Origin: Bacillota bacterium | Lineage (GTDB): Bacteria; Armatimonadota; Hebobacteria; Hebobacterales; Hebobacteraceae | Length of the DNA stretch: 6,202 nt | Direction: 5' to 3' | NCBI GenBank assembly: GCA_030668755.1 | Contig: DAOVEW010000077.1 | Location: forward strand, 1-6,202 | Shown here: piece after piece, positions 4,895-6,202 of the stretch | Layout: each line of letters opens with the position of its first letter | Position numbering within the stretch: the first letter of the stretch is position 1 | Position numbers and translations under genes: made by a program | Notes under the pieces: model-generated | Told to the model about the DNA's origin: nothing | The model's database searches: none | What the model saw: the letters and a program-made list of their open reading frames with translations, nothing else

Positions 4895-6202
4895 TCAGCG
4901 GAGTACCGCGAGGGTGACTTCGCCGAAGAGGCCGTAAGGGACGAGGTTCCGCTCTTCCACCCAGCGGTCGAGGCGCATGAACTCCGCAGGGCCGGTCCAC
5001 GCCGGACGCTTCTCAGGCAGGTGGTTGGGGCCCAGCAGGTTACGGGGGCTGCCGCACACCTCCACCTCGATGAGGTTCCGCCCGGATTTGAGATTGGAGG
5101 TGATGTCCACCTCGTAGGGGGGCCAGCCCCGCACTCCCGCCAGCCGGCCGTTCACGTGGACGGCGATGCAGGCTCCGAAGTGGGGGCCGACTCTCAGCAG
5201 GGCGCGTTCGCCGGGCGTGGGGCGCAGGTGCATCTCCTGTCCGTAGACGAGGTTGCCGGCGTAGTAGGGATAGCCTTGGTCGCACCAGTCACCCGCCTTC
5301 AGGAATTGGGGCTCGCGAACGATCTGGTCGCTACCGCGATCCACGCCGAAGCCGCCGATGAGGTAGCACTCCTCGATCTCGTACTCCGGCGCGTCGCGGT
5401 ACTCGCAGCGGAGGACCAGTTCGTTCTCGCCGCGTCTGATGCCCGGCAGCGCCACGCGGTCCATGCTCTTGTCCAGCCACCAGCCGTGGGCGCTGCTTGG
5501 GATCGGGCTGCCGTTGAGCAGGATCTCAAACAGCTCCGCGGATTCGACTACAAGGTCCATGCCGTTCTCGGGGATGGTATGCACCCGGAATGAGAAGCGC
5601 AGCTCGACCGGACGCGGCGGCACGCGGCTAGGGTGCGCGTAGCGGCGCCAGGGCTGCACAAGGTAGGGGCCCGAGATGTCCGATAGGCCCATGCGCTCTC
5701 GGAGCTGCCTCTGGGCGAGGAACACCGGCATGGGCTTCGACCATTCGCCGTCCGTGAATCGCCATCGGCACGCGTCCAGAACTAGGCTGTTCTCGCGCGT
5801 GCGCCTGACACGCCATTCGTCCTTCAAGGCGATATCCTTGACGAGCTTGCGCGGCCGAGCGGCGCGCCTCGAAGCTCGCCCCTTCGGGTCGAGTGCGAGA
5901 GCGGCCGATCCGGTTGGGGGAAGGTATATCTCGACGGTCGTCTTTCCTGCGGCGGCCCGAGCTGAAAGCGGCCGTATGCGCCCGGTCTCCAAGTCCCAGC
6001 GCTCGACGCGACCTTCGCCCGGGAGCTCAACTGCGAGGTGATGCCCCGCTTCTCGATCGCGGTTCGCGAGCATGGCCAGGCTGCGTCCGCGGTGCCGGCG
6101 CTCTTGGTAGATGACGGCGCCGACCTGGCGCGGCCCCTCGCCCGTAATGGAAACCCGACGCGGGAGGATGCTGCGGAGGGCGTCCTCCAGCTCGGCTCGG
6201 GC
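4895..6202 (-). CDS. C-terminal part of a large glycoside-hydrolase-like protein with carbohydrate-binding jelly-roll domains
   Basis: The frame is open from the right edge to the stop at 4895, giving 435 visible residues; the start and probable catalytic domain are outside. Visible residues 23-105 contain VGAVIYQERRHRGRSLAMLA then NRDREAGHHLAVELPGEG and VERWDLETGRIRPL, a beta domain typical after the barrel in GH106-like and related rhamnosidase-type proteins. Residues about 200-268 (LRFSFRVHTI, LFEILLNGSPI, GENELVLRCEY) form a first jelly-roll. Residues about 300-435 (GDWCDQGYPYYAG, VHVNGRLAGVRGWPPYEVDI, NLIEVEVCGSPRNLLGPNH, LVPYGLFGEVTL) form a second, like the GH2 sugar-binding domain. 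The likely role is plant or microbial polysaccharide breakdown or binding. The exact GH family and substrate cannot be told, and the catalytic acid and nucleophile are not visible. It converges with wrbA without an obvious terminator between them. Confidence 0.8.
   Translation of the reverse strand, partial: ARAELEDALRSILPRRVSITGEGPRQVGAVIYQERRHRGRSLAMLANRDREAGHHLAVELPGEGRVERWDLETGRIRPLSARAAAGKTTVEIYLPPTGSAALALDPKGRASRRAARPRKLVKDIALKDEWRVRRTRENSLVLDACRWRFTDGEWSKPMPVFLAQRQLRERMGLSDISGPYLVQPWRRYAHPSRVPPRPVELRFSFRVHTIPENGMDLVVESAELFEILLNGSPIPSSAHGWWLDKSMDRVALPGIRRGENELVLRCEYRDAPEYEIEECYLIGGFGVDRGSDQIVREPQFLKAGDWCDQGYPYYAGNLVYGQEMHLRPTPGERALLRVGPHFGACIAVHVNGRLAGVRGWPPYEVDITSNLKSGRNLIEVEVCGSPRNLLGPNHLPEKRPAWTGPAEFMRLDRWVEERNLVPYGLFGEVTLAVLR

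Noticed and set aside
4853..5593. Plus-strand frame of 246 codons opposite the glycoside-hydrolase-like gene
   Set aside because: The minus-strand product has clear beta-sandwich motifs, while this frame gives a low-complexity Val/Ala/Glu product and overlaps the wrbA end.
1..6202. CRISPR array or tandem direct repeats
   Set aside because: I saw no regularly spaced direct repeats anywhere; the only long repeat is the inverted pair at 1015-1148.

Overview
The window is GC-rich bacterial chromosomal DNA from an organism I cannot name. It holds a bacterial-type threonyl-tRNA synthetase, a tRNA-Val(GAC) with encoded CCA, clear Shine-Dalgarno sites and sigma70-like promoters, so it is bacterial. 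A large sugar-binding, glycoside-hydrolase-like protein at the right edge is of a kind common in Armatimonadota, Planctomycetota, Verrucomicrobiota and Lentisphaerota. An uncultured member of one of these, perhaps Armatimonadota, is my guess at low confidence.

Left part (1-1515), all minus strand. A basic 107-residue protein of unknown function (1192-1515) has a strong ribosome binding site and a plausible extended -10 promoter. Next comes an intergenic stretch with a perfect 22-bp inverted repeat (1015-1036 / 1127-1148) and a good promoter (939-967). That promoter serves a DUF5343-type protein (206-829). The DUF5343 stop codon overlaps the ATG of another minus-strand gene that runs off the left edge. 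The last two are translationally coupled and look like a two-gene accessory module. The left-edge fragment uses more A/T at third codon positions than thrS does.

Middle (1516-2165). About 400 non-coding bases carry a G-quadruplex-type motif, a perfect 13-bp palindrome and a second GC-rich hairpin. A near-consensus promoter (1888-1916) then drives tRNA-Val(GAC) (1931-2007). A terminator-like hairpin with a T run lies between the tRNA and thrS, only 24 bases before the thrS start codon. thrS must therefore be transcribed through it, which suggests attenuation or readthrough.

Right part (2166-6202). thrS (640 aa, all editing, catalytic and zinc residues present) ends in a terminator hairpin. 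wrbA follows on the same strand with its own ribosome binding site and a small inverted repeat upstream. wrbA converges, with a 19-base gap, on the 3' end of the glycoside-hydrolase-like gene, whose 5' part lies beyond the right edge. The right half looks like ordinary core genome (translation, quinone redox defence, polysaccharide use). The left half is the accessory part and the only plausible place for something undescribed.
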